From NCBI GenBank assembly GCA_937885475.1, contig CAKZZR010000054.1, positions 1 to 8,085 of the forward strand: a DNA stretch of 8,085 bases, written 5' to 3'. The notes beneath the pieces are model-generated. The model ran no database searches. It had not been told where the DNA came from and saw nothing but the letters and a program-made list of their open reading frames with translations. Positions 1 to 5,575 of this stretch are shown piece by piece; positions within the stretch are counted from its first letter, which is position 1; each line of letters starts with the position of its first letter. The translations under genes and the position numbers were made by a program. This DNA is from an uncultured Treponema sp. (GTDB lineage Bacteria; Spirochaetota; Spirochaetia; Treponematales; Treponemataceae).

Positions 1-86
1 TCCATGCCAGAATTCCACTTTTTTCTCAAGATGTTATTTTCATGCTGAACCCCTGCCCTCTCTTCCCCTTTGCCCCCGCTTTCGTT

Positions 87-92
87 TATAGT
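87..92 (+). promoter_or_regulatory. Possible -10 element just before the exoribonuclease gene
   Basis: The hexamer TATAGT ends six bases before the ATG at 99. A transcript started at the usual distance would begin at or next to the start codon, so the mRNA would be leaderless. No convincing -35 box is seen 16-18 bases upstream, where the sequence is pyrimidine-rich. The call rests on the -10 match and on the parallel with the leader peptide at 2048. The first 98 bases hold no other supportable feature. Confidence 0.3.
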
Positions 93-98
93 TAGGGC

Positions 99-2006
99 AT
101 GACAAAAAACATTCCGGTTCTTTATAAGAAATTCTGCGCGGTGGTGTGCGAGCACGACGGCGATAAGATAACCATTCAGTTTCAGACGGCACCGGCAAGC
201 CCGGGCGGCAAAAAGGCGCAGTACGCGACGCAAAAAGTGCGTGAAAAGGACATTGTGCCTCTTAACACCACGCCCTGCTCCTCGCTTGACGCGCTGCTTT
301 TATACACGGACGGCACGCTCAGCGCAAAAATTGCCGAAGCATATGAGCTTTTGGCAAGCGACGATGAGACCGCCCGCGCCCCGCTTTCCTTTGCGGAGCT
401 TGCAGACCTCATAGACGCGTCGCTTTCCCCGGATGCCGTCTGGTGCCTGTTCAATTCACTTACCGCCTCGCTGGAATTCAGCCTTGACGAAAGCGCCCTT
501 AAGACCGGAACACTTGCATTCATTCCACGCACTGCGGACGAGATTGAGGCAATCAAAAAAAAGCAGTACGCAAAGGAACATGAGCAGGAAATTCACGACG
601 CGTTCATTGCACGCCTTAAGGAACGCAAGCTGCTTCCCGAGGACGCGGCGTTCATGGTAGAGGTAGAGAACGTTGCCCTGTGCCGTACAGAAAAATCCAA
701 GGTCATGGTTGAGACGGGCGTTACCCAGTCGCCGGAAAAAGCCCACAAGCTGCTGCTTGAGACGGGAATTTGGGACATGACAAAAAACCCCTACCCAACG
801 CGCTACGGACTTTCCATGAACAGCGCAAAGGAAGGACTTGGAACCCCGCCGGAAGAAGAGCGCCTTGACGTTCCGCAGGTTGCCTACGCCATAGACAACG
901 AATGGTCAGCCGATCCGGATGACGCGGTTGCGTTTGACGGAACCTATCTGTGGGTTCACATTGCAGACCCCGCATGCTTTGTAAAGCCAGATTCTTCCAT
1001 AGATAAAGTTGCGCGCAACAAGGGAACCACGCTGTACCTGCCGGAAGGTGCCGTGCGAATGCTTGCAGAGGAATCGCTTACCGACTACGCGCTTGGGCTT
1101 CAGGAGCGGAGCCGCGCGCTTTCGTTCCGCATTCTTTTGAATGAGGACAATTCCATTGCCGAATGCGCGGTATTCAAGACCTTCGTAAACGTTCAGCGCC
1201 TTACCTACGCGCAGGCGACAGAGCAAAAGGATTCCCCTGAACTGAAGCCGCTGTTTGAGATTGCCCGCCGCAACTTGGAACGCCGCAAGAAGTCTGGAGC
1301 CACAAATATCGAGATGCCGGAAATTCACATGAGCGTCGACCCAGAGACAAAAAAAGTGAGCATAGCCCCCCTTGAACGCTACGAGGCGGACGCAATGGTC
1401 TGCGAGATGATGCTGCTTGCCGGCGAGGGCGCGGCGTATTTTGCCATGAACAACCGCATTCCGTTCCCATATGTAAGTCAGGACGCACCGGAGCTTCCTA
1501 GCGAGGTGCTTCCGGGACTTGCCGGTCAGTTCAAGCTGCTCCGCTGCATGCACAAGCGCAGCGTGGGAATCACGCCCGCCATGCACGCCGGACTGGGGCT
1601 TGCGCTGTACAGTCAGGTAACAAGCCCGCTCCGCCGCTACAGCGACCTTATTGCCCATCAGCAGCTGCGCGCATTTTTGGACGGTCAGAAGCTCATAGAC
1701 AAGGACACCATGCTTGAGCGCATAAGCCAGGGTGACGCGGCAAGCATAGCCGCGCGCAAGGCAAGCCGACTGAGCGAAACGCACTGGAAGCTCATCTACC
1801 TTCTGCAGAACCCGGAATGGCAGGGAACTGCCGTGTGCATAGACATAAAGGACAGTTCGACCGCGCTCCTCATGATTCCGTCGCTTGCGATGCAGGCAAC
1901 CATAAAGGGAATCGCAAACGTAAGCCTGAATCAGGAATTTACCGTCCGCGCCCGCAACATAGACATAACGACGCAGGAAGTGGAATTCTACACGGTTCAG
2001 TCATGA
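99..2006 (+). CDS. RNB-domain exoribonuclease (RNase II/RNase R family)
   Basis: This 635-residue protein is predicted to be a cytoplasmic, Mg-dependent 3'-to-5' exoribonuclease that degrades single-stranded RNA processively to nucleoside monophosphates. The RNB catalytic core starts near residue 255. The four metal-binding aspartates are in the usual spacing (D266, D272, D274, D275 in AIDNEWSADPDDA). The family signature near the C-terminus is intact at about 504-520 (VTSPLRRYSDLIAH, with R512 and R513). Residues about 570-635 look like a short S1-type beta barrel. The N-terminal 250 residues do not clearly match the double cold-shock domains of E. coli RNase II, although the length is close to that enzyme (about 644). 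The start at 99 is the first Met of the open frame. It lacks a well-spaced ribosome-binding site (AGGG at 94-97 is too close), which fits leaderless initiation. No terminator lies directly after the gene; the aroF attenuator hairpin may end its transcripts. The exact subfamily is uncertain, so no symbol is given. Confidence 0.93.
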   Translation: MTKNIPVLYKKFCAVVCEHDGDKITIQFQTAPASPGGKKAQYATQKVREKDIVPLNTTPCSSLDALLLYTDGTLSAKIAEAYELLASDDETARAPLSFAELADLIDASLSPDAVWCLFNSLTASLEFSLDESALKTGTLAFIPRTADEIEAIKKKQYAKEHEQEIHDAFIARLKERKLLPEDAAFMVEVENVALCRTEKSKVMVETGVTQSPEKAHKLLLETGIWDMTKNPYPTRYGLSMNSAKEGLGTPPEEERLDVPQVAYAIDNEWSADPDDAVAFDGTYLWVHIADPACFVKPDSSIDKVARNKGTTLYLPEGAVRMLAEESLTDYALGLQERSRALSFRILLNEDNSIAECAVFKTFVNVQRLTYAQATEQKDSPELKPLFEIARRNLERRKKSGATNIEMPEIHMSVDPETKKVSIAPLERYEADAMVCEMMLLAGEGAAYFAMNNRIPFPYVSQDAPELPSEVLPGLAGQFKLLRCMHKRSVGITPAMHAGLGLALYSQVTSPLRRYSDLIAHQQLRAFLDGQKLIDKDTMLERISQGDAASIAARKASRLSETHWKLIYLLQNPEWQGTAVCIDIKDSSTALLMIPSLAMQATIKGIANVSLNQEFTVRARNIDITTQEVEFYTVQS

Positions 2007-2011
2007 ATCGT

Positions 2012-2040
2012 TTGACGAATGCGCCATCAGGCACTATAAT
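2012..2040 (+). promoter_or_regulatory. Sigma-70-type promoter of the leader peptide-aroF-tyrA operon
   Basis: A -35 box TTGACG (2012-2017) and a perfect -10 box TATAAT (2035-2040) are separated by exactly 17 bases. This is the best vegetative promoter in the window, and it starts five bases after the exoribonuclease stop codon. The expected transcription start is about 2046-2048, at the A of the leader-peptide AUG. Confidence 0.85.
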
Positions 2041-2047
2041 TGAACAC

Positions 2048-2125
2048 ATGAAGAATTTTGCGCTGGTATACCTCTACCGTACTTATTATTATTTTTCTCA
2101 CGAAAATAAAGAGTTCCAGAGATAA
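2048..2125 (+). CDS. Tyrosine-rich leader peptide of the aroF-tyrA attenuator
   Basis: This is a 25-residue open frame (begins MKNFALVYLYRTYYYFS) with five Tyr codons: 8 (TAC), 10 (TAC) and 13-15 (three TAT in a row). Phe follows at 16, with further Phe at 4 and 23, so 8 of 25 residues are Tyr or Phe. It lies between a near-consensus promoter and an intrinsic terminator that precedes DAHP synthase and prephenate dehydrogenase, the committed enzymes for tyrosine. The inferred role is a translated sensor of tRNA-Tyr charging, with no function for the peptide itself. Ribosomes stalled at 2084-2092 would leave 2109-2117 free to form the antiterminator. Ribosomes reaching the stop at 2123 would cover it. 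No Shine-Dalgarno sequence precedes the ATG, and the -10 box ends only 7 bases upstream, so translation is probably leaderless. The same frame is open further upstream, inside the exoribonuclease gene, but that part lies before the promoter. Confidence 0.85.
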   Translation: MKNFALVYLYRTYYYFSHENKEFQR

Positions 2126-2177
2126 AACTGCGCCATTTTCTAACAATAAAATTGAAAAGAATGCAAAGGGAACTCTT
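2109..2177 (+). promoter_or_regulatory. Antiterminator pairing of the tyrosine attenuator
   Basis: Bases 2109-2117 (AAGAGTTCC) are a perfect 9-base complement of 2169-2177 (GGAACTCTT), which is most of the 5' arm of the terminator. The two structures therefore exclude each other. The upstream arm lies in codons 21-24 of the leader peptide, about 17 bases after the Tyr triplet. It would be exposed when a ribosome waits on Tyr codons and covered when it reaches the stop codon. A weaker third pairing could sequester this arm: CTGG 2063-2066 with CCAG 2116-2119, and CTCT 2072-2075 with AGAG 2110-2113. It spans the Tyr codons and resembles the 1:2 hairpin of classical attenuators. The 9-bp pairing is seen directly; its function is inferred. 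Confidence 0.75.
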
Positions 2178-2196
2178 ATAAGGGGTTCCCTTTTTT
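2165..2196 (+). terminator. Intrinsic terminator (attenuator) upstream of aroF
   Basis: Bases 2165-2173 (AAAGGGAAC) pair perfectly with 2185-2193 (GTTCCCTTT). The stem extends inward through T-G, C-G and T-G pairs (2174-2176 with 2182-2184), leaving a small A/T loop. The run of six T at 2191-2196 completes a Rho-independent terminator. It lies between the leader peptide stop and the aroF ribosome-binding site, so it can only act as conditional control of aroF-tyrA. It may also end read-through from the exoribonuclease gene, which has no other terminator. Confidence 0.9.
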
Positions 2197-2215
2197 CATA
2201 TCGACAGGAGCATGT

Positions 2216-3250
2216 ATGATAGTTGTATTAAAAAAAGAATCTGGCAAAAAGAACATCGACGAATTCCTTGAAAGCCTCAAAAAACGCGGCTTCGGAATCC
2301 ACATCTCAGAGGGTGTGGACAAAACAATCGTAGGTCTTTTGGGCGACACGTCTAAAATCGACCCGGAGGAACTGCTTGCAAATGATGCAGTAGAAAGCGC
2401 AGAGCGCGTTTCGGCTCCGTATAAAATGGCAAGCCGCGCCTTTCACCCGGAAAACACCATTGTAGTCGTAGGAGAAGGACAGGACGGCGTAACACCGTGC
2501 GCAATAGGCGACGGAAAATCCGTTCCGCTCATCGCAGGTCCCTGTTCCGTAGAAAACGAGCAGCAGCTTTTGGATGCGGCGCGGGCAGTAAAAAAGGCTG
2601 GCGCCCGGCTTCTCCGTGGCGGCGCATACAAGCCCCGCACTTCCCCCTACTCGTTTCAGGGACTTGGACCTGAAGGAATCCGCATCCTGGAGCTGGCAAA
2701 AAAAGAAACAGGACTTCCCATCTGTACGGAGCTTATGAGCACATCGGAGCTTAAATACTTTGACAATGTGGACATGATTCAGATTGGCGCGCGAAACTTT
2801 CAGAACTTTGACCTTCTTAAGGAAGTGGGAAAGACAAAAAAAGCCGTGCTGCTAAAGCGAGGACTGAGTGGAACCATTCAGGAGCTGCTTATGAGCGCCG
2901 AATACATCATGGCAAACGGAAACCCAAACGTAATCCTATGCGAGCGCGGAATCCGCACATACGACAGCTACACCCGTAACTGTCTGGACGTAAGCGCCGT
3001 GCCGTACCTGCACAAGGTAAGCCATCTTCCGGTCGTAATAGACCCAAGCCACGCATGCGGAATCCGCTGGATGGTTCCGGTGCTGTGCCAGACTGCCGTT
3101 GCAGCAGGCGCGGACGGACTTGAGATTGAGGTTCACTGCAACCCAGAAAAGGCGCTGAGCGACGCAAGCCAGCAGCTTACCCCCTCCCAGTTTGAGGAGA
3201 CGGTTGCAAAGCTTCGCAAATACGCTGCTGTTGAAGGCAAAACAATCTAA
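2216..3250 (+). CDS. aroF: 3-deoxy-7-phosphoheptulonate (DAHP) synthase, type I-beta with N-terminal regulatory domain
   Basis: This enzyme condenses phosphoenolpyruvate and erythrose 4-phosphate to DAHP, the first step of the shikimate pathway. The 344-residue protein aligns by eye over its full length with the Thermotoga maritima enzyme. Residues 1-70 form the ferredoxin-like regulatory domain (MIVVLK start). H29 and S31 in the HIS motif match the residues that bind the tyrosine hydroxyl in Thermotoga, so tyrosine feedback inhibition is predicted. The catalytic barrel shows AGPCS (metal ligand C110), LRGGAYKPRTSPYSFQGLG (134-151), IQIGARN (188-194), LLKRG (212-216), DPSH (H279), EVH (E305) and ALSD (D316); all four metal ligands are present. 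The start at 2216 has a good AGGAG at 2206-2210 with five-base spacing. An ATG at 2212 is out of frame. tyrA follows after 27 bases in the same operon. Transcription is likely gated by the upstream attenuator. There is no fused chorismate mutase. Confidence 0.96.
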   Translation: MIVVLKKESGKKNIDEFLESLKKRGFGIHISEGVDKTIVGLLGDTSKIDPEELLANDAVESAERVSAPYKMASRAFHPENTIVVVGEGQDGVTPCAIGDGKSVPLIAGPCSVENEQQLLDAARAVKKAGARLLRGGAYKPRTSPYSFQGLGPEGIRILELAKKETGLPICTELMSTSELKYFDNVDMIQIGARNFQNFDLLKEVGKTKKAVLLKRGLSGTIQELLMSAEYIMANGNPNVILCERGIRTYDSYTRNCLDVSAVPYLHKVSHLPVVIDPSHACGIRWMVPVLCQTAVAAGADGLEIEVHCNPEKALSDASQQLTPSQFEETVAKLRKYAAVEGKTI

Positions 3251-3277
3251 GGCACGGGCACGCAAAAGGAACAGAAC

Positions 3278-4171
3278 ATGCAGTTAAAGGACTTGACGTA
3301 CGGAATCGTGGGGCTTGGCATAATGGGTGGCTCCTTTGCAAAGGCAATCCGGCAGAACATACTTTCGCAGAATGGCGCAGGCGGCAAAATCTACGCCTGC
3401 AACCGCAGCACGGCGTGCCTTGCAGCCTCGCTCAGCGAGGGAGTGAGCGACAAAACGTTCACCGTCGACAAGGTAAATGAAATGCTTCCCGGCTGCGACG
3501 TAGTGTTCGTATGCCTGTACCCGCACGCAACGCTGGAATTCCTGAAGGAGCATAAGAACGACTTTAAGAGCGGCGCAATCGTAACCGACATAAGCGGCGT
3601 AAAGGGCATTTTTGAAAAGCAGCTGCCCGCAATTCTCCGCCCTGACGTTGACTTTATCATAGGGCATCCTATGGCAGGCGGTGAAAAGGAAGGCTACGCA
3701 CATTCTTCCGCGCAGTTCTTTGTTGACCACAACTACATTCTGTGCGAGCAGCCTTTTAACAAGGCAGAAAACCTTGCGCTCATGAGAAACCTTGTTTCAG
3801 AGATGGGCTTTTCGCGCATTACGGAAACAACCTGCGCCACGCATGACCACAAGATAGGCTTTACCAGCCAGCTGTGCCATGTTATTGCAAGCGCGCTGGT
3901 AGAAAGCGCGGAAGACCCGGAGATTACCGCGTTCGGTGGCGGAAGCTTTGAGGACCTGACGCGAATCGCCATGATAAACGCCCCATTGTGGACAGAGCTG
4001 TTCATCTCAAACAAAGAAAAGCTCTGCGCGCACATAGAAACATTCCAAAAAAAGCTTGAGGAATTCAGAACGGCAATCGAAGCAGAGGATTCCGAGCGAC
4101 TGAAGGCGCTACTTGAAGACCCCCGCGCCAAGCGCCTTTCTATGGGCTCAATCCGCACCGTCCGCAAATGA
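3278..4171 (+). CDS. tyrA: Prephenate dehydrogenase (TyrA)
   Basis: This enzyme converts prephenate by oxidative decarboxylation to 4-hydroxyphenylpyruvate, the precursor of tyrosine. The 297-residue protein opens with a Rossmann fold (GLGIMG at 12-17). It contains the TyrA hallmark GHPMAG (129-134, with H130 as the likely catalytic His), then an all-helical C-terminal domain with FTSQLCHVIASALV (195-208) and the substrate-binding DLTRIA (R229). There is no C-terminal ACT domain and no chorismate mutase fusion, so it is the minimal form. The position after strand beta-2, where NAD-dependent enzymes usually have an acidic residue, reads CNRS here; NADP use, or arogenate as substrate, cannot be excluded. 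The ribosome-binding site AAGGA (3266-3270) lies seven bases before the ATG. It is the second gene of the leader-aroF-tyrA operon, an order like the E. coli tyr operon. A terminator follows five bases after the stop. Confidence 0.95.
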   Translation: MQLKDLTYGIVGLGIMGGSFAKAIRQNILSQNGAGGKIYACNRSTACLAASLSEGVSDKTFTVDKVNEMLPGCDVVFVCLYPHATLEFLKEHKNDFKSGAIVTDISGVKGIFEKQLPAILRPDVDFIIGHPMAGGEKEGYAHSSAQFFVDHNYILCEQPFNKAENLALMRNLVSEMGFSRITETTCATHDHKIGFTSQLCHVIASALVESAEDPEITAFGGGSFEDLTRIAMINAPLWTELFISNKEKLCAHIETFQKKLEEFRTAIEAEDSERLKALLEDPRAKRLSMGSIRTVRK

Positions 4172-4175
4172 ACGC

Positions 4176-4220
4176 AAAAAAGGGCTGTCCAAAAAGAAAT
4201 GGACAGCCCTGATTATTTTT
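4176..4220. terminator. Bidirectional intrinsic terminator between tyrA and the convergent phosphatase-like gene
   Basis: A perfect 11-bp stem (AGGGCTGTCCA 4181-4191 with TGGACAGCCCT 4200-4210) closes an 8-base A-rich loop. On the minus strand the stem is followed directly by six T (complement of 4176-4181), ideal for ending the gene whose stop is at 4235. On the plus strand the tail GATTATTTTT (4211-4220) is less regular but still T-rich. One hairpin therefore serves both convergent genes. Confidence 0.88.
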
Positions 4221-4234
4221 AAAGACAAGCTCAG

Positions 4235-5317
4235 TTATTTTTCAAGGATTTTCTTGAGGGATTCTATTTCGGTCTTATTCAGGCCAACCTTTTTAACAAG
4301 ATATTCCTCAATGGCAGCCTCGCGGTTTTTGTCCGTAAGTTTTTTGCCGCACACATTCTCAAGCGAGCGAAGGATAAGCTGCTCAAGTTCTGCGTACTGA
4401 GAGGTGTTCTTCTTTGTCTTATTAAGATTCTGATAGCTTTCCATGAAGTCGTCGACAATTTCTGTTTCTGTCGCACCACACAAGCCTTCAAGCACTGCGG
4501 CAACAAAGCCGGTGCGGTTTCTTCCTTCTTTTCCGTGCATAACAAAGGTATCGTTCGGATGAGAGATGATGAATTTAAGTCCCTTCTGCAATTTTTTAGA
4601 GAAGCTGTCGTTGTTGAAGGACGCCTCCATATCAAGGAACACGATTTTTCCATCATCGTACAATTTTTTGTAGTACGGATTATTCTGGATGAACGGAAGC
4701 GCAACTTCCTCGCTGTTTGAGATGTCGAGTACAGCAGTAACGCCCGCATTCTCAATAAGACGAGCGGCATACGGCGCACGAGTCTCGTCAATGCTTGGAT
4801 TTGAGGAACGGTACACGCGCTTGGCGGCGATTTTTCCGCCACGTAACTCGCGGAAGTTCGCAAAAATTTCATCGCTGTCAAAATCCTCACGCTCCGTTGA
4901 CTTCTTAAGAACGCGCTTCTGATATGTAAGAAGATAGCCGTGAGGCTCCTTCATGGTGATTACGACCGGAGAGCCGACTTTTGTCTTTGATTCTTCCTGA
5001 AAGTTTCCGAGATTGATAGCCAAAGAAACCTCGTCGCCATTCACGCGCAGAAGATACTGCCCGCTGTCTACATCGCTGTAATTTCTGCACAGAGGAGCGG
5101 TGTATTTAAAATCGCCCGCTTTGATAGAGACGATATCGCTCATTCCAAACCCTTTTACAGAAAAAACATTGCCCTTAATCTTCAGATTTGCATTTCCGTG
5201 CTTGTCGAATGATTCAATTTCTGTCTGTACTATAGCCTTTGCCGGAGCCGCATATCCAAACCCACACACCAACGCCGCCAAAAACAACGAGACAGCCAAA
5301 ATCTTACAATTTTTCAT
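4235..5317 (-). CDS. Exported tyrosine/dual-specificity phosphatase-like protein lacking the catalytic cysteine
   Basis: This 360-residue protein has a Sec signal peptide (MKNCKILAVS, a hydrophobic stretch to about residue 22, cleavage near GYA/AP or AKA/IV), so it should act outside the cytoplasm. Residues about 30-130 look beta-rich and of unknown role. Residues about 150-300 resemble the bacterial tyrosine phosphatase superfamily: the entry motif VYRSSNP (168-174), then a P-loop region FVMHGKEGRNRTGF. In active enzymes this loop is HCxxGxxRTG. Here it is HGKEGRNRTG (261-270), with Gly262 (codon GGA) in place of the nucleophilic Cys, while H261, G265, R268 and T269 remain. It is most likely a pseudophosphatase that binds phosphate or a phosphorylated ligand. 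Changing GGA to a Cys codon takes two substitutions, so a single base error does not explain it. The start at 5317 has AAGGAG (5330-5325) seven bases away. The gene is probably transcribed alone, with its own promoter and terminator. Confidence 0.8.
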   Translation of the reverse strand: MKNCKILAVSLFLAALVCGFGYAAPAKAIVQTEIESFDKHGNANLKIKGNVFSVKGFGMSDIVSIKAGDFKYTAPLCRNYSDVDSGQYLLRVNGDEVSLAINLGNFQEESKTKVGSPVVITMKEPHGYLLTYQKRVLKKSTEREDFDSDEIFANFRELRGGKIAAKRVYRSSNPSIDETRAPYAARLIENAGVTAVLDISNSEEVALPFIQNNPYYKKLYDDGKIVFLDMEASFNNDSFSKKLQKGLKFIISHPNDTFVMHGKEGRNRTGFVAAVLEGLCGATETEIVDDFMESYQNLNKTKKNTSQYAELEQLILRSLENVCGKKLTDKNREAAIEEYLVKKVGLNKTEIESLKKILEK

Positions 5318-5340
5318 TGGTATTCTCCTTTTTGGTTATC

Positions 5341-5369
5341 ATTATAGAGAAAAACAAAAAGAATGTCAT
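5341..5369 (-). promoter_or_regulatory. Promoter of the phosphatase-like gene
   Basis: On the minus strand, ATGACA (5369-5364, five of six matches to the -35 consensus) and a perfect TATAAT (5346-5341) are 17 bases apart. Transcription would start near 5334, giving a short leader of about 17 bases that includes the AAGGAG ribosome-binding site. Confidence 0.75.
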
Positions 5370-5414
5370 TAACCTTGTTCCGAACAGGGCAAGCGCATTG
5401 CAAAGAAAAATGAC

Positions 5415-5460
5415 AAAAAAAATAGCTTCCAGTCGAAGTTCATCCTTCGCGCTATTTTTT
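5415..5460. terminator. Terminator-like hairpin in the divergent intergenic region
   Basis: A 10-bp outer stem (AAAAAATAGC 5417-5426 with GCTATTTTTT 5451-5460) and a 5-bp inner stem (CGAAG 5434-5438 with CTTCG 5445-5449) are joined by unpaired bases. Both strands end in a T-run (six on plus, eight on minus), so it could terminate in either direction. It lies between two divergent genes, where no known transcript needs ending. It may insulate the two promoters or end an unseen small RNA. Confidence 0.55.
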
Positions 5461-5510
5461 AAGATATCAGCTTATAATGCGTTTGACCTGCTTGCTCCGA
5501 ACGTTACTCC

Positions 5511-5549
5511 TTGAAGAACATTCGACAAATGAGTAGAATCATCTATTAT
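5511..5549 (+). promoter_or_regulatory. Probable asnS promoter region
   Basis: Two overlapping candidates are visible: TTGAAG (5511-5516) with TAGAAT (5534-5539) at 17-base spacing, and TCGACA (5522-5527) with TATTAT (5544-5549) at 16-base spacing. Either would give a short 5' leader before the strong ribosome-binding site at 5563. Another TATAAT at 5473-5478 has no -35 partner. No T-box or leader-peptide arrangement is seen. Confidence 0.5.
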
Positions 5550-5575
5550 TTACATTTTATCTGGAGGTGAACCTT

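Noticed and set aside
906..1784. Long open frame (292 codons) on the minus strand inside the exoribonuclease gene
   Set aside because: It lies opposite a clearly real RNB gene with all catalytic motifs, has no ribosome-binding site or recognisable domain, and is explained by the GC-rich codon pattern of the plus-strand gene.
1817..2047. Upstream in-frame extension of the leader peptide frame into the exoribonuclease gene
   Set aside because: It lies before the operon promoter, overlaps a real coding region and has no matching start signals; the promoter and Tyr-rich segment point to the ATG at 2048.
2212..2217. ATG at 2212 as alternative aroF start
   Set aside because: It is out of frame with AroF and too close to the Shine-Dalgarno sequence; the ATG at 2216 gives the MIVVLK start shared with related enzymes.
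2226..2236. A-run in the fifth to seventh codons of aroF as a programmed frameshift site
   Set aside because: A short A-run is expected from Lys codons; no alternative frame of use or stimulatory structure follows.
4279..4890. 203-codon minus-strand frame overlapping the phosphatase-like gene
   Set aside because: It is a shifted frame within a gene that has a signal peptide, promoter, ribosome-binding site and family motifs; it has none of these.
5410..5514. 34-codon plus-strand frame in the asnS upstream region
   Set aside because: It runs straight through the terminator-like hairpin, lacks a good ribosome-binding site and shows no recognisable peptide feature or codon bias for Asn.
5567..5575. 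GTG at 5567 as the asnS start
   Set aside because: The GTG is part of the Shine-Dalgarno sequence GGAGGTGA that serves the ATG at 5576.
5466..5575. Possible T-box or Asn-codon leader controlling asnS
   Set aside because: No T-box sequence, specifier stem or Asn-rich leader frame is visible, and no terminator lies between the likely promoter and the start codon.
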